From: a virus
Direction: 5' to 3' (one strand)
Virus record (IMG/VR): IMGVR_UViG_3300025030_000105
Span: 1-62,980 of that record
Length of the DNA stretch: 62,980 bases
A program made the position numbers and the translations under genes. Shown here in pieces: positions 1 to 6,655 of this stretch (position 1 is its first letter; every line of letters starts with the position of its first letter). Under the pieces are notes generated by a model. It saw only the letters and a list, made by a program, of their open reading frames with translations. It did not search any database and was not told where the DNA came from.

Positions 1-167
1 GCAGGAGCGCAGGAGCGCAGGAGCGCAGGAGCGCAGGAGCGCAGGAGCGCAGGAGCGCAGGAGCGCAGGAGCGCAGGAGCGCAGGAGCGCAGGAGCGCAG
101 GAGCGCAGGAGCGCAGGAGCGCAGGAGCGCAGGAGCGCAGGAGCGCAGGAGCGCAGGAGCGCAGGAG
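1..167. repeat. 8-bp tandem repeat array, left end
   Basis: The unit GCAGGAGC is repeated head to tail about 21 times with no visible variation, then breaks into unique sequence at 168. The same unit in the same orientation ends the window. An assembly that stops inside a repeat at both ends suggests one array in a circular or permuted molecule, with a true copy number that is unknown. Each unit contains the Shine-Dalgarno-like AGGAG, but no start codon follows. The array lies between the two divergent gene arms, near the small terminase gene, so a packaging, terminus or origin role is possible but unproven. Confidence 0.95.
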
Positions 168-329
168 TACTGTGCATATGTCACATTTAGATTGCCATCT
201 GTAAGCCGATCAACACCTTGTCAATGCATTAGCACGCGCCAAAATATCGACGCGCACAAGTCACCCTCACAACAATCGGTAATTGTGAATCATTATGTTA
301 TTGAATGTTAACTGAGCACCATTATTTAT
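168..329. other. non-coding segment between array and first promoter
   Basis: This moderately AT-rich stretch contains no convincing open reading frame with a ribosome site. A loose GCGCG/CGCGC inverted pair flanks an A/T core near 236-256. It leads directly into the first plus-strand promoter. Confidence 0.6.
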
Positions 330-356
330 TTGACAATCAGGTATCAATGCTATACT
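330..356 (+). promoter_or_regulatory. sigma-70-like promoter P1
   Basis: A -35 box TTGACA (330-335) is followed after 15 bp by TATACT (351-356), preceded by TG one base upstream (348-349), which makes it an extended -10 site and compensates for the short spacer. The element CAATCAGGT inside it recurs at the promoters near 10618 and 18372. It would drive the accessory genes from 413 onward. Confidence 0.75.
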
Positions 357-412
357 ATGTAATTAAGAGAGTGAGTTAATTGATTAACAACCAAACTGAG
401 AGGGGTGACAAC

Positions 413-676
413 ATGAAGAACACAACATTGCGACGCAAGGTAGAAGACATCTTGCGCAAACAGGACAATAACAGGCCCCTGTATAAAGTGGCCGCATTGC
501 TTGGCATTGGTTGCGCCGAGCACGGTGGCCATGAATACGCAGACAAAACCTGCTCCAAGTGCGGAGCAGTATATTGCTACTCCTGTTGCGGTTCCCAGAA
601 CGTGGACCAAGGCGGGAAGCACTCCCCTGACTACATGTTGTGCCCGGTCTGCGGACACGACTGGTACGCCGGCTAA
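413..676 (+). CDS. small zinc-ribbon protein
   Basis: An 87-residue protein with two cysteine pairs, CSKCGAVYCYSCC in the middle and CPVCGH near the C-terminus, plus histidines, which looks like a zinc-binding ribbon. The start at 413 is chosen because AGGGGTGA lies 6-7 bases upstream; an in-frame ATT at 380 is a weaker choice. It is the first gene after P1 and ends before a strong terminator. The 21 bases around its start are repeated exactly at the next gene (787-807). The function is unknown; a nucleic-acid or protein-binding role is only a guess. Confidence 0.75.
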   Translation: MKNTTLRRKVEDILRKQDNNRPLYKVAALLGIGCAEHGGHEYADKTCSKCGAVYCYSCCGSQNVDQGGKHSPDYMLCPVCGHDWYAG

Positions 677-741
677 TAAACGGCGTACCTCGGACCTGAG
701 CAGGTCGCTAAACTGCTCAACTTTTTCGGCGGGGCAATAGC

Positions 742-780
742 AAGGCCGGACTATCAATGCGATAGTCCGGCCTTTTTTCT
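742..780 (+). terminator. rho-independent terminator
   Basis: A perfect 14-bp stem (742-755 with 761-774), GC-rich at its base, has a 5-nt loop and runs into a T tract (773-778). It separates the first gene from the rest of the accessory block. Confidence 0.9.
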
Positions 781-798
781 TTTCATAGGGGTGACAAC

Positions 799-1047
799 AT
801 GAAGAACATCGGAACGACCGAGTATTTACTTCCCGACTTTTGGGCGAGCCCACTAATAAATGATGACTACTCCGGCCTGAGCGATGAAGACGACAATGCA
901 CTCAATTACTGGCTTGCCGCAAATGACCCTGGCTATTGTGTAGGATGCAGCGAAGAAAGCGAGTTTACCGCCTGGCATGATGCACGCGCATATGTCCTGG
1001 CTTGCGACTGTTTAACCTTTACGTTTTATAAAGAGGTGACCAAATGA
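799..1047 (+). CDS. small acidic accessory protein
   Basis: An 82-residue acidic protein with the segment LSDEDDNALNYWLAANDP followed by VGCSEESEFTAWHDA. It resembles small uncharacterised proteins seen on plasmids and phages, but I cannot name the family securely. Translation starts behind AGGGGTGACAAC, the same initiation region as the gene at 413, and the stop overlaps the next start by ATGA. The function is unknown. Confidence 0.7.
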   Translation: MKNIGTTEYLLPDFWASPLINDDYSGLSDEDDNALNYWLAANDPGYCVGCSEESEFTAWHDARAYVLACDCLTFTFYKEVTK

Positions 1048-1436
1048 AAACCAGATACGAATATGATATAACCAAGATTGAGGGACCGGACGCCGATATT
1101 GAAACGTCCTTGAAAGAATACGGTATTGCCTGGATTGAAGGGCCGGAAGACATCATTTTTTACTACGGTATCGAACACGACGATACTGGATATGTCCGGT
1201 TTGACTTCTGTGTTATCGACAGGAACCTAGATATCAAGAACGAATATGATTGGGCGGAGTTCGACCGGGTAAGCGCCTCCATCGGTTCCGATATCTTTGA
1301 AGGTTCGCTTATTCAGCAAATTCAAGACTTAGTATCTTATTATGGATATGAAGAAATCTTCGGTTCTTCGTATTGGGCCGGGATACCCTACGAAGGCGTA
1401 TTTGATCGATGTTATATCGAAAGGGGGGAATTATGA
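1044..1436 (+). CDS. acidic protein of unknown function
   Basis: A 130-residue, strongly acidic protein rich in Tyr, Asp and Glu with no motif I recognise. It starts by an ATGA overlap with the gene before it and ends by an ATGA overlap with the gene after it, so the three genes form a coupled group. The net negative charge would fit a DNA-mimic or inhibitor protein, but that is inference only. Confidence 0.7.
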   Translation: MKTRYEYDITKIEGPDADIETSLKEYGIAWIEGPEDIIFYYGIEHDDTGYVRFDFCVIDRNLDIKNEYDWAEFDRVSASIGSDIFEGSLIQQIQDLVSYYGYEEIFGSSYWAGIPYEGVFDRCYIERGEL

Positions 1437-1630
1437 AACACTTATACGAATTAGCACTGAGCAAGTACCAAAACCATCTCAACATCATTCAGCACCTCAA
1501 AATGCTGGGGGCGATGACTGAAGAAGTCTACCTGGAGAGCCGGGAATCGGCTGCAAAGTTGTGGGCAGCCGATAACGATATGATTGCTCATCTTGAGATA
1601 CGGCAAAACTTTATTAACGAGGTGGCTTGA
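1433..1630 (+). CDS. small helical protein of unknown function
   Basis: A 65-residue protein, mostly helix-forming, with no recognisable motif. The start at 1433 is preferred over 1409 because AAGGGGGG lies just upstream and the start overlaps the previous stop as ATGA. A weak hairpin follows at 1641. Confidence 0.65.
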   Translation: MKHLYELALSKYQNHLNIIQHLKMLGAMTEEVYLESRESAAKLWAADNDMIAHLEIRQNFINEVA

Positions 1631-1640
1631 CCCCTGCTAG

Positions 1641-1668
1641 AACCGGGAACTGAGGTGTCCCGGTTTTG
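1641..1668 (+). terminator. weak terminator-like hairpin
   Basis: An 8-bp perfect stem, AACCGGGA with TCCCGGTT, has a 9-nt loop and is followed only by TTG, so it may be a leaky terminator or an mRNA-stability hairpin between coupled groups. Confidence 0.45.
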
Positions 1669-1711
1669 TGGAGTGGTTAAAGATAAAAAATTCAAAATAG
1701 GAGAAACGACA

Positions 1712-2347
1712 ATGAGAACTATTGAAACAAAAGTATACAAATTTGATGATTTGATGGAAGAAGGGAAAGAGAACGCGCGCGACTGGTGGAGAGGCTGCGA
1801 AAACCAAGACAGCTCTTTCTCTGAGTTCGTCTATGAAGATGCCGCGACAATCGCCGGTCTTTTCGGCCTGGATATCAATACTCGCAGAGTAACATTAATG
1901 GGAGGCGGTCATAGGTATGATCCTGCTATCTACTATTCTGGCTTCTCTTCGCAGGGTGACGGCGCTTGTTTCGAGGGTCGTTATGAGTATAAGAAAGGTG
2001 CACTCAAAGCGGTCAAGGAGTACGCGCCGCAAGATATAGAGTTACATAGTATCGCCCTTGCCTTGCAGCAGGCGCAAGCGAAAAACTTTTACCGTGTAGT
2101 TTGTCGCACCGCGCACAGTGGGCACTATTATCATAGTGGATGCATGCGGGTTGCCTGCGAAAACCGGGAAGACAGTTACTATGAAGTAGCCGGCGAAGAC
2201 GATTTCCGTCAAGCTTTGCGGGAGTTTGCCGACTGGATTTATTCGCGCCTGGAAGCCGAATACGATTGGATAATGGCGGATGAACAAGTCGATGAAAACA
2301 TTAGGGTCGGTGAATATGAGTTTACCGAAGGAGGCAAGATAAAATGA
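1712..2347 (+). CDS. antitoxin-of-toxin-antitoxin-family phage protein
   Basis: A 211-residue protein with the N-terminal pattern MRTIETKVYKFDDL, followed by a conserved YYSGFSSQGDGACFEGRY segment around residues 85-105. This matches a widespread phage and plasmid family commonly annotated as antitoxin of a toxin-antitoxin stability system, although no toxin partner is adjacent. The start at 1712 is chosen because ATAGGAG lies upstream; the longer frame from 1655 lacks a ribosome site. The stop overlaps the next start as ATGA. Its biochemical activity is unknown to me. Confidence 0.75.
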   Translation: MRTIETKVYKFDDLMEEGKENARDWWRGCENQDSSFSEFVYEDAATIAGLFGLDINTRRVTLMGGGHRYDPAIYYSGFSSQGDGACFEGRYEYKKGALKAVKEYAPQDIELHSIALALQQAQAKNFYRVVCRTAHSGHYYHSGCMRVACENREDSYYEVAGEDDFRQALREFADWIYSRLEAEYDWIMADEQVDENIRVGEYEFTEGGKIK

Positions 2348-2517
2348 CCAAAGAAGAAAAAAAGCAAAAACTCCGCCGGTTTATGTCACTATACCAGCTT
2401 CGTCTGAAAGATCAAGATCCCGCCGATCTGCCAGATTGGGGCACTACGTTCGTGCCGCCTGCGCAGGAGGAAGAAACCGAGGAATTTTATTGTGTTGGCG
2501 AGTTAAATTTTGAATAA
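2344..2517 (+). CDS. small charged protein
   Basis: A 57-residue ORF that begins by an ATGA overlap and ends just before GGGGGG, which serves the next gene. It has a lysine-rich N-terminus (MTKEEKKQKLRRF) and an acidic C-terminus (EEETEEFYCVGE). No family is recognised; coupling and spacing are the evidence that it is real. Confidence 0.6.
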   Translation: MTKEEKKQKLRRFMSLYQLRLKDQDPADLPDWGTTFVPPAQEEETEEFYCVGELNFE

Positions 2518-2530
2518 GGGGGGAAGAAAA

Positions 2531-2746
2531 ATGAATGTAACGGACGCTCTACTACTCAAAGATGGCGATAAAGTACGGGTGACCTATACTCCCGCACCAG
2601 GGCACGGCCCAAAAATAAACGCACCAGGCACGGTCAGGGGTGTAGTTTCTGGAAAAGAAACGGACAAATATGTATGGGTGTGTGTCTACATCCCGAGCCA
2701 GTTGCAAGCAAGCTGCTTTGCTTCGCACTTTGTTTCTAAACTTTAA
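2531..2746 (+). CDS. small beta-rich protein, KOW/SH3-like
   Basis: A 71-residue protein with the pattern DGDKVRVTYTP then GTVRGVV, as in small KOW or SH3-like barrels. The start at 2531 follows AAGGGGGGAAGAAAA. A nucleic-acid-binding role is possible but rests only on fold resemblance. Confidence 0.65.
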   Translation: MNVTDALLLKDGDKVRVTYTPAPGHGPKINAPGTVRGVVSGKETDKYVWVCVYIPSQLQASCFASHFVSKL

Positions 2747-2758
2747 GGAGAAAGAAAA

Positions 2759-3424
2759 ATGAACTTACCAAAAAGCAAACTCACAAAGAGCCAAAAAATA
2801 ACCATGTCAAAAGTCAAGGGCAATGAGAAACTTGTCGTAACTATCCGACATGATGATGAGTGCGGCAACGGGCACAACTCATTTTCGGTTACCGGGACAC
2901 TGTTTGAAAAACTGAATAACGGCCAGTGGAGAGACTATAGTTGTGGAATGCTCCACGACGAGGTTGCAAGATTTTTCCCGGAACTTATACCCTATCTCAA
3001 ATGGCACTTGTGTAGTACCGATGGGCCGATGCACTATATAGCCAACACAATGTACCACGCGAACGACAAGGATTGTCACGGACTGCGGAAAGAGGAAATC
3101 AAGCAAATAAAGAATGGCAAGACCGGCCTACCCTGCTGGAAACTTAAAGTAGTGGACGATAAAGGAAACGAAGTATCTCGCCGAAATATCGAAGAATATG
3201 CGGACGCTGAAGAATGCCCTACTGTAGCTTATAAGTATGAATACAGACCGTTCTGCCGGATTGGAGAAGGAAAAACTCCGGACCTTGAAGCAGCTCGGTC
3301 GTGCGCCGTGTGGCCTGACGCTACTTTGGAACAACTCCAAGACAAAGGGGCTTTACTTGCTCGTCTGCCTGGCCTGATGGAGGAATTTAAAACAGCGGTT
3401 GAAAGCCTAGGACTTGTATACTAA
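2759..3424 (+). CDS. conserved phage/plasmid protein of unknown function
   Basis: A 221-residue protein preceded by AAGGAGAAAG. The segments DDECGNGHNSFSVTGTLFE (about residues 31-49) and LKWHLCSTDGPMHYIANT (about 81-98) belong to a hypothetical protein common in phages and plasmids of Proteobacteria. I know of no assigned function. It closes the accessory block and is followed at once by a strong terminator. Confidence 0.75.
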   Translation: MNLPKSKLTKSQKITMSKVKGNEKLVVTIRHDDECGNGHNSFSVTGTLFEKLNNGQWRDYSCGMLHDEVARFFPELIPYLKWHLCSTDGPMHYIANTMYHANDKDCHGLRKEEIKQIKNGKTGLPCWKLKVVDDKGNEVSRRNIEEYADAEECPTVAYKYEYRPFCRIGEGKTPDLEAARSCAVWPDATLEQLQDKGALLARLPGLMEEFKTAVESLGLVY

Positions 3425-3436
3425 TGTTACACACCG

Positions 3437-3471
3437 AAGGGCGGAGAGCATCCCGCCCTTGTATCTTTTTT
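3437..3471 (+). terminator. rho-independent terminator
   Basis: A GC-rich stem AAGGGCGG/CCGCCCTT (3437-3444 with 3453-3460), an 8-nt loop and a T tract (3465-3471) close the accessory operon and isolate the downstream control region. Confidence 0.88.
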
Positions 3472-3480
3472 GTTACACTA

Positions 3481-3500
3481 AATGTATCTAGTGATACATT
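3481..3500. promoter_or_regulatory. palindromic operator-like site
   Basis: Perfect 8-bp arms AATGTATC and GATACATT are separated by 4 bp. The TATC-N4-GATA core recurs at 3844-3859 and, partly degenerate, at 3561-3572, which suggests a dimeric regulator site. Confidence 0.6.
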
Positions 3501-3530
3501 CACAGAGAGCCAAAACCTTTAGTGTGGTAG

Positions 3531-3544
3531 TAACAGAAAGATAC
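3531..3544 (+). repeat. direct repeat TAACAGAAAGATAC, copy 1
   Basis: This 14-mer is repeated exactly at 3661-3674; both copies continue into AxTCCGA or ACCGA-like sequence. Each carries the GATAC half-site found in the nearby palindromes, which fits an iteron. Confidence 0.6.
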
Positions 3545-3660
3545 ACCGAACAAGGTAAAATATCTCCTGATACCAAGGAAATGTCAGGGGAGCCATACAC
3601 GATTGTTGCGGTGCAACAAAGTTGATTTTGCTCGGATGGAGAGAAAAACCCTATGCGATG

Positions 3661-3674
3661 TAACAGAAAGATAC
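3661..3674 (+). repeat. direct repeat TAACAGAAAGATAC, copy 2
   Basis: Second exact copy of the 14-mer seen at 3531-3544, 130 bp away in the same orientation, again carrying the GATAC half-site. Confidence 0.6.
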
Positions 3675-3698
3675 TCCGATCCAGGAGGCGCGGCCGAA

Positions 3699-3782
3699 AT
3701 GCCTAACAAGTCGGTCGGCGACTTTTTACGCGAAAAACGAGAAAAACCGAAAAATGAGGTATCAAAAAGATACACAGCTTAA
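3699..3782 (+). CDS. possible 27-residue peptide, truncated HTH-like
   Basis: A short ORF preceded by AGGAGG ten bases upstream. Its beginning, VGDFLREKREK, resembles the first helix of Xre/RodZ-type helix-turn-helix proteins, but it stops before a complete domain. It overlaps the GTATC-N5-GATAC site at 3759-3773. It may be a leader peptide, a remnant of a regulator, or chance. Confidence 0.3.
   Translation: MPNKSVGDFLREKREKPKNEVSKRYTA
3759..3773. promoter_or_regulatory. GTATC-N5-GATAC inverted pair
   Basis: Five-bp arms GTATC and GATAC flank AAAAA. The spacing is one base longer than in the 3481 and 3844 sites, so it may be a weaker site for the same regulator. Confidence 0.5.
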
Positions 3783-3843
3783 GGCTTCGCTTAAATGCGA
3801 TTTTGAAATCATTGAACATTTTTTCGTGTTTTTGTCAGGTTGA

Positions 3844-3859
3844 GGTATCAGGTGATACC
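3844..3859. promoter_or_regulatory. palindromic operator-like site
   Basis: GGTATCA-GG-TGATACC, a perfect 7-bp inverted repeat with a 2-bp centre, contains the same GTATC-N4-GATAC core as the 3481 site. Confidence 0.6.
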
Positions 3860-3933
3860 GACTGAAGGGGGTGGCGGAAACGGACCGGCTGCGTAAGTCC
3901 ACCAAATGATTGAATAACCACTACTGGAATTGC

Positions 3934-3975
3934 TATTATATATATATTTGTATATATAGAGAGATAGATATATAA
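3934..3975. other. AT-rich tract, possible unwinding element
   Basis: Nearly pure A/T sequence with alternating TA steps lies directly against the left arm of the long inverted repeat. Such a tract melts easily and would suit an origin unwinding element or a cruciform-prone site. Confidence 0.6.
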
Positions 3976-4075
3976 GAAATCAGAACAGCGTGGGAAATGT
4001 CCGATTGCTCGCTGGAGTACCTCAGCAACCACAAAATCTAGCTAATAAGACATTTCCCACGCTGTTCTGATTTCT
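3975..4075. repeat. perfect 27-bp inverted repeat with 47-nt loop
   Basis: Left arm 3975-4001 and right arm 4049-4075 are exact reverse complements over 27 bp. The 47-nt loop can itself form a smaller hairpin around GCTGG-AGTAC-CTCAGC with one mismatch. There is no T tract after the right arm, so this is not an ordinary terminator. It could extrude as a cruciform, act as an origin structure, or encode a stable hairpin RNA. Confidence 0.9.
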
Positions 4076-4192
4076 ATAGTTGCCCCTACTCTTCAAAAAA
4101 CCCGCTTTTTACAACTATCACTATATCGTGTCAGCATTAAGGAGTGTAATCAGGTACTTACCGAGAATCAGCACCACATGATACTTTTCCGC

Positions 4193-4220
4193 TTGACTTT
4201 GCCCCTGGATTTAGTATAAT
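4193..4220 (+). promoter_or_regulatory. sigma-70-like promoter P2
   Basis: TTGACT (4193-4198), a 16-bp spacer and a perfect TATAAT (4215-4220) lie 30 bp before the first gene of the next operon. The related element TAATCAGGTA lies about 40 bp upstream (4147-4156). Confidence 0.85.
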
Positions 4221-4250
4221 TAAGACATACCAACACTAGAGGAATAAAGA

Positions 4251-4439
4251 ATGAGAGACGGATACTTGAAGAGAGACCAAAACGAAATGCGAACCGCAAA
4301 GCGGATTTATTGGCGCTCCTGCTGGCGCACAGTAAACGCTGAGGGGCACGATCTAGTTCAGCCATGGTCGTGGACGAAGGGCGAGGCGAGGAAGACCGCC
4401 GTGGCTTGCAGCATAAAAATTCTGGGAGAGCTAAAGTGA
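4251..4439 (+). CDS. small basic protein of unknown function
   Basis: A 62-residue protein that begins behind AGAGGAATAAAGA, the first gene after promoter P2. It is rich in Arg, Lys and Trp and has no recognised motif. Its stop overlaps the next start as GTGA. Confidence 0.65.
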   Translation: MRDGYLKRDQNEMRTAKRIYWRSCWRTVNAEGHDLVQPWSWTKGEARKTAVACSIKILGELK

Positions 4440-4981
4440 AAACAGGCTTGCGAGGGAAAATCGGGCGGACGACAATAGGAGGAGTGAGTTACTGGCACGC
4501 CTACACTCCTGAGGGGCGAGAGATGTTGTCCGCAACAAGGGACGAACTATTACTGAAGTGCGCCCTTGAAGGAATGCTTAGAAAAGCAAAACCCGGCATG
4601 ACTGGGAAAGAGCTTAAGTACATCCGACAACGGCTGAATAGGACCATCGCCGCGATAGCCGCAGAACATGCCAAGTCGCCTAGAATGTGGGAGGATATGG
4701 AAGCCGGGAGACGCGATATCCCAGACGACCTGGAGCTTGATATCCGCTTGGCCGCAGAGGAGGCCCAAATCGCTCCATACGGGATTGTTGAGCCTGTGGT
4801 CACTCCAAGGCATCTGAGAGTGTATCGTCGCACTAAGGGGCTAAATCAGGCTGAATTTGCCGCATTACTCGGCGTAGCCTTAAAGACGCTCGCCCGATGG
4901 GAATCCGGAGGAAGAAAGATTCCTCCGTACGTATTATACGCGCTACGAAAATTAAATAAGGAGGAAAACCATGAACTGTAA
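4436..4981 (+). CDS. Xre-family helix-turn-helix regulator
   Basis: A 181-residue protein starting at GTG 4436, coupled by GTGA overlap and preceded by GGGAGAG. The C-terminal part (about residues 122-178) is a helix-turn-helix: LRVYRRTKGLNQAEFAALL, then LARWESGGRKIPPYV. The N-terminal half is basic and of unknown fold. The HTH closely resembles those at 6094 and 7415. Position behind P2 and downstream of the palindrome cluster makes it a candidate for the protein that binds those sites. Confidence 0.8.
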   Translation: MKTGLRGKIGRTTIGGVSYWHAYTPEGREMLSATRDELLLKCALEGMLRKAKPGMTGKELKYIRQRLNRTIAAIAAEHAKSPRMWEDMEAGRRDIPDDLELDIRLAAEEAQIAPYGIVEPVVTPRHLRVYRRTKGLNQAEFAALLGVALKTLARWESGGRKIPPYVLYALRKLNKEENHEL

Positions 4982-5189
4982 AACACTGAAGACCTATAAG
5001 GTAACTTGGGAGATGGAGCTTGGTGCTACCTCTCCACGCGAAGCGGCTGAACTCGCCCTTGAGATACAGAGAGACCCGTTAAGCTCCGCTACCGTCTTCA
5101 CCGTCGTAGACACCTACGACATGCAAGCGTGGGAAGAGACCATTGACCTTAAAGAGGCAGAAGAGGAGAAAGACAATGAACTACCTTGA
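4971..5189 (+). CDS. small conserved phage/plasmid protein
   Basis: A 72-residue protein preceded by AAGGAGGAAAAC and overlapping the previous gene by 11 bp. The pattern YKVTWEMELGATSPREAAELA, read in two parts, plus ATVFTVVD matches small uncharacterised proteins that accompany phage and plasmid accessory genes. The function is unknown. Confidence 0.7.
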   Translation: MNCKTLKTYKVTWEMELGATSPREAAELALEIQRDPLSSATVFTVVDTYDMQAWEETIDLKEAEEEKDNELP

Positions 5190-5646
5190 TACAAGAGACC
5201 TTTACAAGAGGCAGGAAGAATTGAAATGGGAGCTTGAAGGCTTGCAGTCTCTTCTCGAAGAGGCGGGAGAGCAGTATACCGAAGCGTGCGACGCCCTACA
5301 GTACGACAAAACCGCCGACGCGGTAGAAGCTAAGGACGAGGCAGAAATCGCCCTACAGGAGGCAACCTCGGCCCTTGCCGACTGGCAAGAAGAGAATCAA
5401 GCGGAGCTTGATGAGTTGAACGCGCTGGAGCGCGAAGTCGGCAGGGAGTGGATGCACGGAGAAACGCTTATCCCTGAGAGTGAGTTCGTGAGCTACACGC
5501 AAGAGCTTGCCGATATCATCGGCGCGACCGCCGGAGATGGTTCATCCTGGCTCGTAATCGACGGGGAAGCGACAGCGGAAGGACTGAAGCAGGACTACTC
5601 AGAGGCGGAGTTTCAAGGTACAACGTACCTGTTCCGAGCAAACTAA
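5176..5646 (+). CDS. coiled-coil accessory phage protein
   Basis: A 156-residue acidic protein. It begins NYLDTRDLYKRQEELKWELE, continues as a long charged coiled coil (residues 10-95) and then shows a conserved REWMHGETLIPESEFVSYTQ segment. This is a widespread phage and plasmid family, often near antirestriction genes, without a proven function. The start at 5176 follows GAGGAGAAAGACA; the longer frame from 5143 has no ribosome site. Confidence 0.75.
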   Translation: MNYLDTRDLYKRQEELKWELEGLQSLLEEAGEQYTEACDALQYDKTADAVEAKDEAEIALQEATSALADWQEENQAELDELNALEREVGREWMHGETLIPESEFVSYTQELADIIGATAGDGSSWLVIDGEATAEGLKQDYSEAEFQGTTYLFRAN

Positions 5647-5657
5647 GGAGAAAGACG

Positions 5658-6092
5658 ATGAAAATCGGCGACAAAGTAAAAATTACGGACGGGTCATACG
5701 CGGTAAGGATAGATGAATACCACCGGGTAACCAGTATTGGGATGTGCAGAGACGATTTCGAGATTGTTTTTGTCGAAAACCCCAAATTAACTTGCTGGGA
5801 CGGATCAGCAGCGCATGACATCCATATTAAGAACCTCAAAACAGGAGCTATTTACATCCACTCCTCCTGCATGGTGAAGAAGGTCGGACGAAGGCGCGTA
5901 CTCAACCAAGTACGGCTGATGCAGGTCTTAACTGCGGAAGGGTATATTCCCATCGGAGGTGGGTTCGGCAAGTACGAGGAACTGGGTTTGTACTTTGATA
6001 ATAGTATGTGGAAGTATTGTGAGAAGGAGATCGACGAAACGCTACGCCTCGGCTACTTCCTGTTCAAAGAATCTTGGACTGAGGAATATTGA
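5658..6092 (+). CDS. protein of unknown function, KOW-like N-terminus
   Basis: A 144-residue protein preceded by AAGGAGAAAGACG. The N-terminus, MKIGDKVKITDGSYAVRI, is typical of a KOW/SH3-like barrel. The C-terminal half is not recognised. It sits one base upstream of a helix-turn-helix gene and is probably coupled to it. Confidence 0.65.
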   Translation: MKIGDKVKITDGSYAVRIDEYHRVTSIGMCRDDFEIVFVENPKLTCWDGSAAHDIHIKNLKTGAIYIHSSCMVKKVGRRRVLNQVRLMQVLTAEGYIPIGGGFGKYEELGLYFDNSMWKYCEKEIDETLRLGYFLFKESWTEEY

Positions 6093-6093
6093 A

Positions 6094-6309
6094 GTGAATC
6101 CCTTCACGCCTAAGCACCTGAAGGCTTTCCGCCGACATTTCGGCCTGAGCCAGGCAAGGGCAGCTTCGCTCCTTGGGATGACCCGAGTGTCGTGGTGCCG
6201 GTGGGAGACAGGAGCAAGTCCGTTGCCGGTGTATTTACGCTTCGCGCTAATCGGTCTGGGCCGGGAGCTTAAAAAGGCAGGGGAGCCTGCCAAGGAGGAC
6301 AAAGCCTAA
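6094..6309 (+). CDS. small helix-turn-helix protein
   Basis: A 71-residue protein starting at GTG 6094 behind GAGGAAT, one base after the previous stop. Almost its whole length is a helix-turn-helix: LKAFRRHFGLSQARAASLLG, then RWETGASPLPVYL. It is closely similar to the HTH of the 4436 gene and to the 7415 protein, so the three are probably duplicates. The TAA stop overlaps the next ATG. Confidence 0.8.
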   Translation: MNPFTPKHLKAFRRHFGLSQARAASLLGMTRVSWCRWETGASPLPVYLRFALIGLGRELKKAGEPAKEDKA

Positions 6310-6383
6310 TGTTCACAATAGCCCTGCTAATTGTTCTCGTCCTCGCCTTCCTCATCATCGGCGCGGGGATGGACAAAGACTGA
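6309..6383 (+). CDS. 24-residue single-span membrane peptide
   Basis: A very short ORF with a TAATG overlap to the previous gene and AAGGAGG nine bases upstream. It is one hydrophobic helix (FTIALLIVLVLAFLIIGAG) with a charged MDKD tail. The strong ribosome site and coupling argue that it is translated; the role is unknown. Confidence 0.6.
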   Translation: MFTIALLIVLVLAFLIIGAGMDKD

Positions 6384-6397
6384 AAAGGAGGTACGAA

Positions 6398-6655
6398 GTG
6401 ACGAAAAAAGGTAAGTGCCTATATTGCGAGTTTCACGAACTCACCGGCAAGAAGTTCGCTTGTCGAAACAAGGCTGAGGGCGTAAGGCTTAAGACGGTGA
6501 GCAAGTATGCTGCTCCAGCCTGCAAGTCCCGGCATTTGCCACACGCCTGCGAAACGACAGGACTGGAAGAGGCGTACCCAGAAAAATTCAGTCCTGCTTT
6601 CCTGGAAGGAGTGTGCGAGAACTGGAGATTAAAATCTTATGAGGAGGAGAGATGA
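6398..6655 (+). CDS. cysteine-rich zinc-binding protein
   Basis: An 85-residue protein starting at GTG 6398 behind AAAAGGAGGTACG. Cysteines occur as CLYC, C near residue 22, then C, C and C further on, spaced like a zinc-binding fold. No family is recognised. The stop overlaps the next ATG as ATGA. Confidence 0.65.
   Translation: MTKKGKCLYCEFHELTGKKFACRNKAEGVRLKTVSKYAAPACKSRHLPHACETTGLEEAYPEKFSPAFLEGVCENWRLKSYEEER

Larger units (their letters stand above)
3472..4192. other. gene-poor control region; origin candidate
   Basis: About 720 bp with almost no coding potential. It holds several GTATC/GATAC inverted pairs, a repeated TAACAGAAAGATAC (3531-3544 and 3661-3674), a 40-bp run of alternating A and T, and a perfect 27-bp inverted repeat. 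It separates a terminated operon from promoter P2. Iteron-like sites, an AT-rich tract and a cruciform together resemble a replication origin or lytic control locus. No clear DnaA box is present. The assignment is inference. Confidence 0.55.

Noticed and set aside
1-167. CRISPR array
   Set aside because: The unit is 8 bp with no spacers, so it is a simple tandem repeat.
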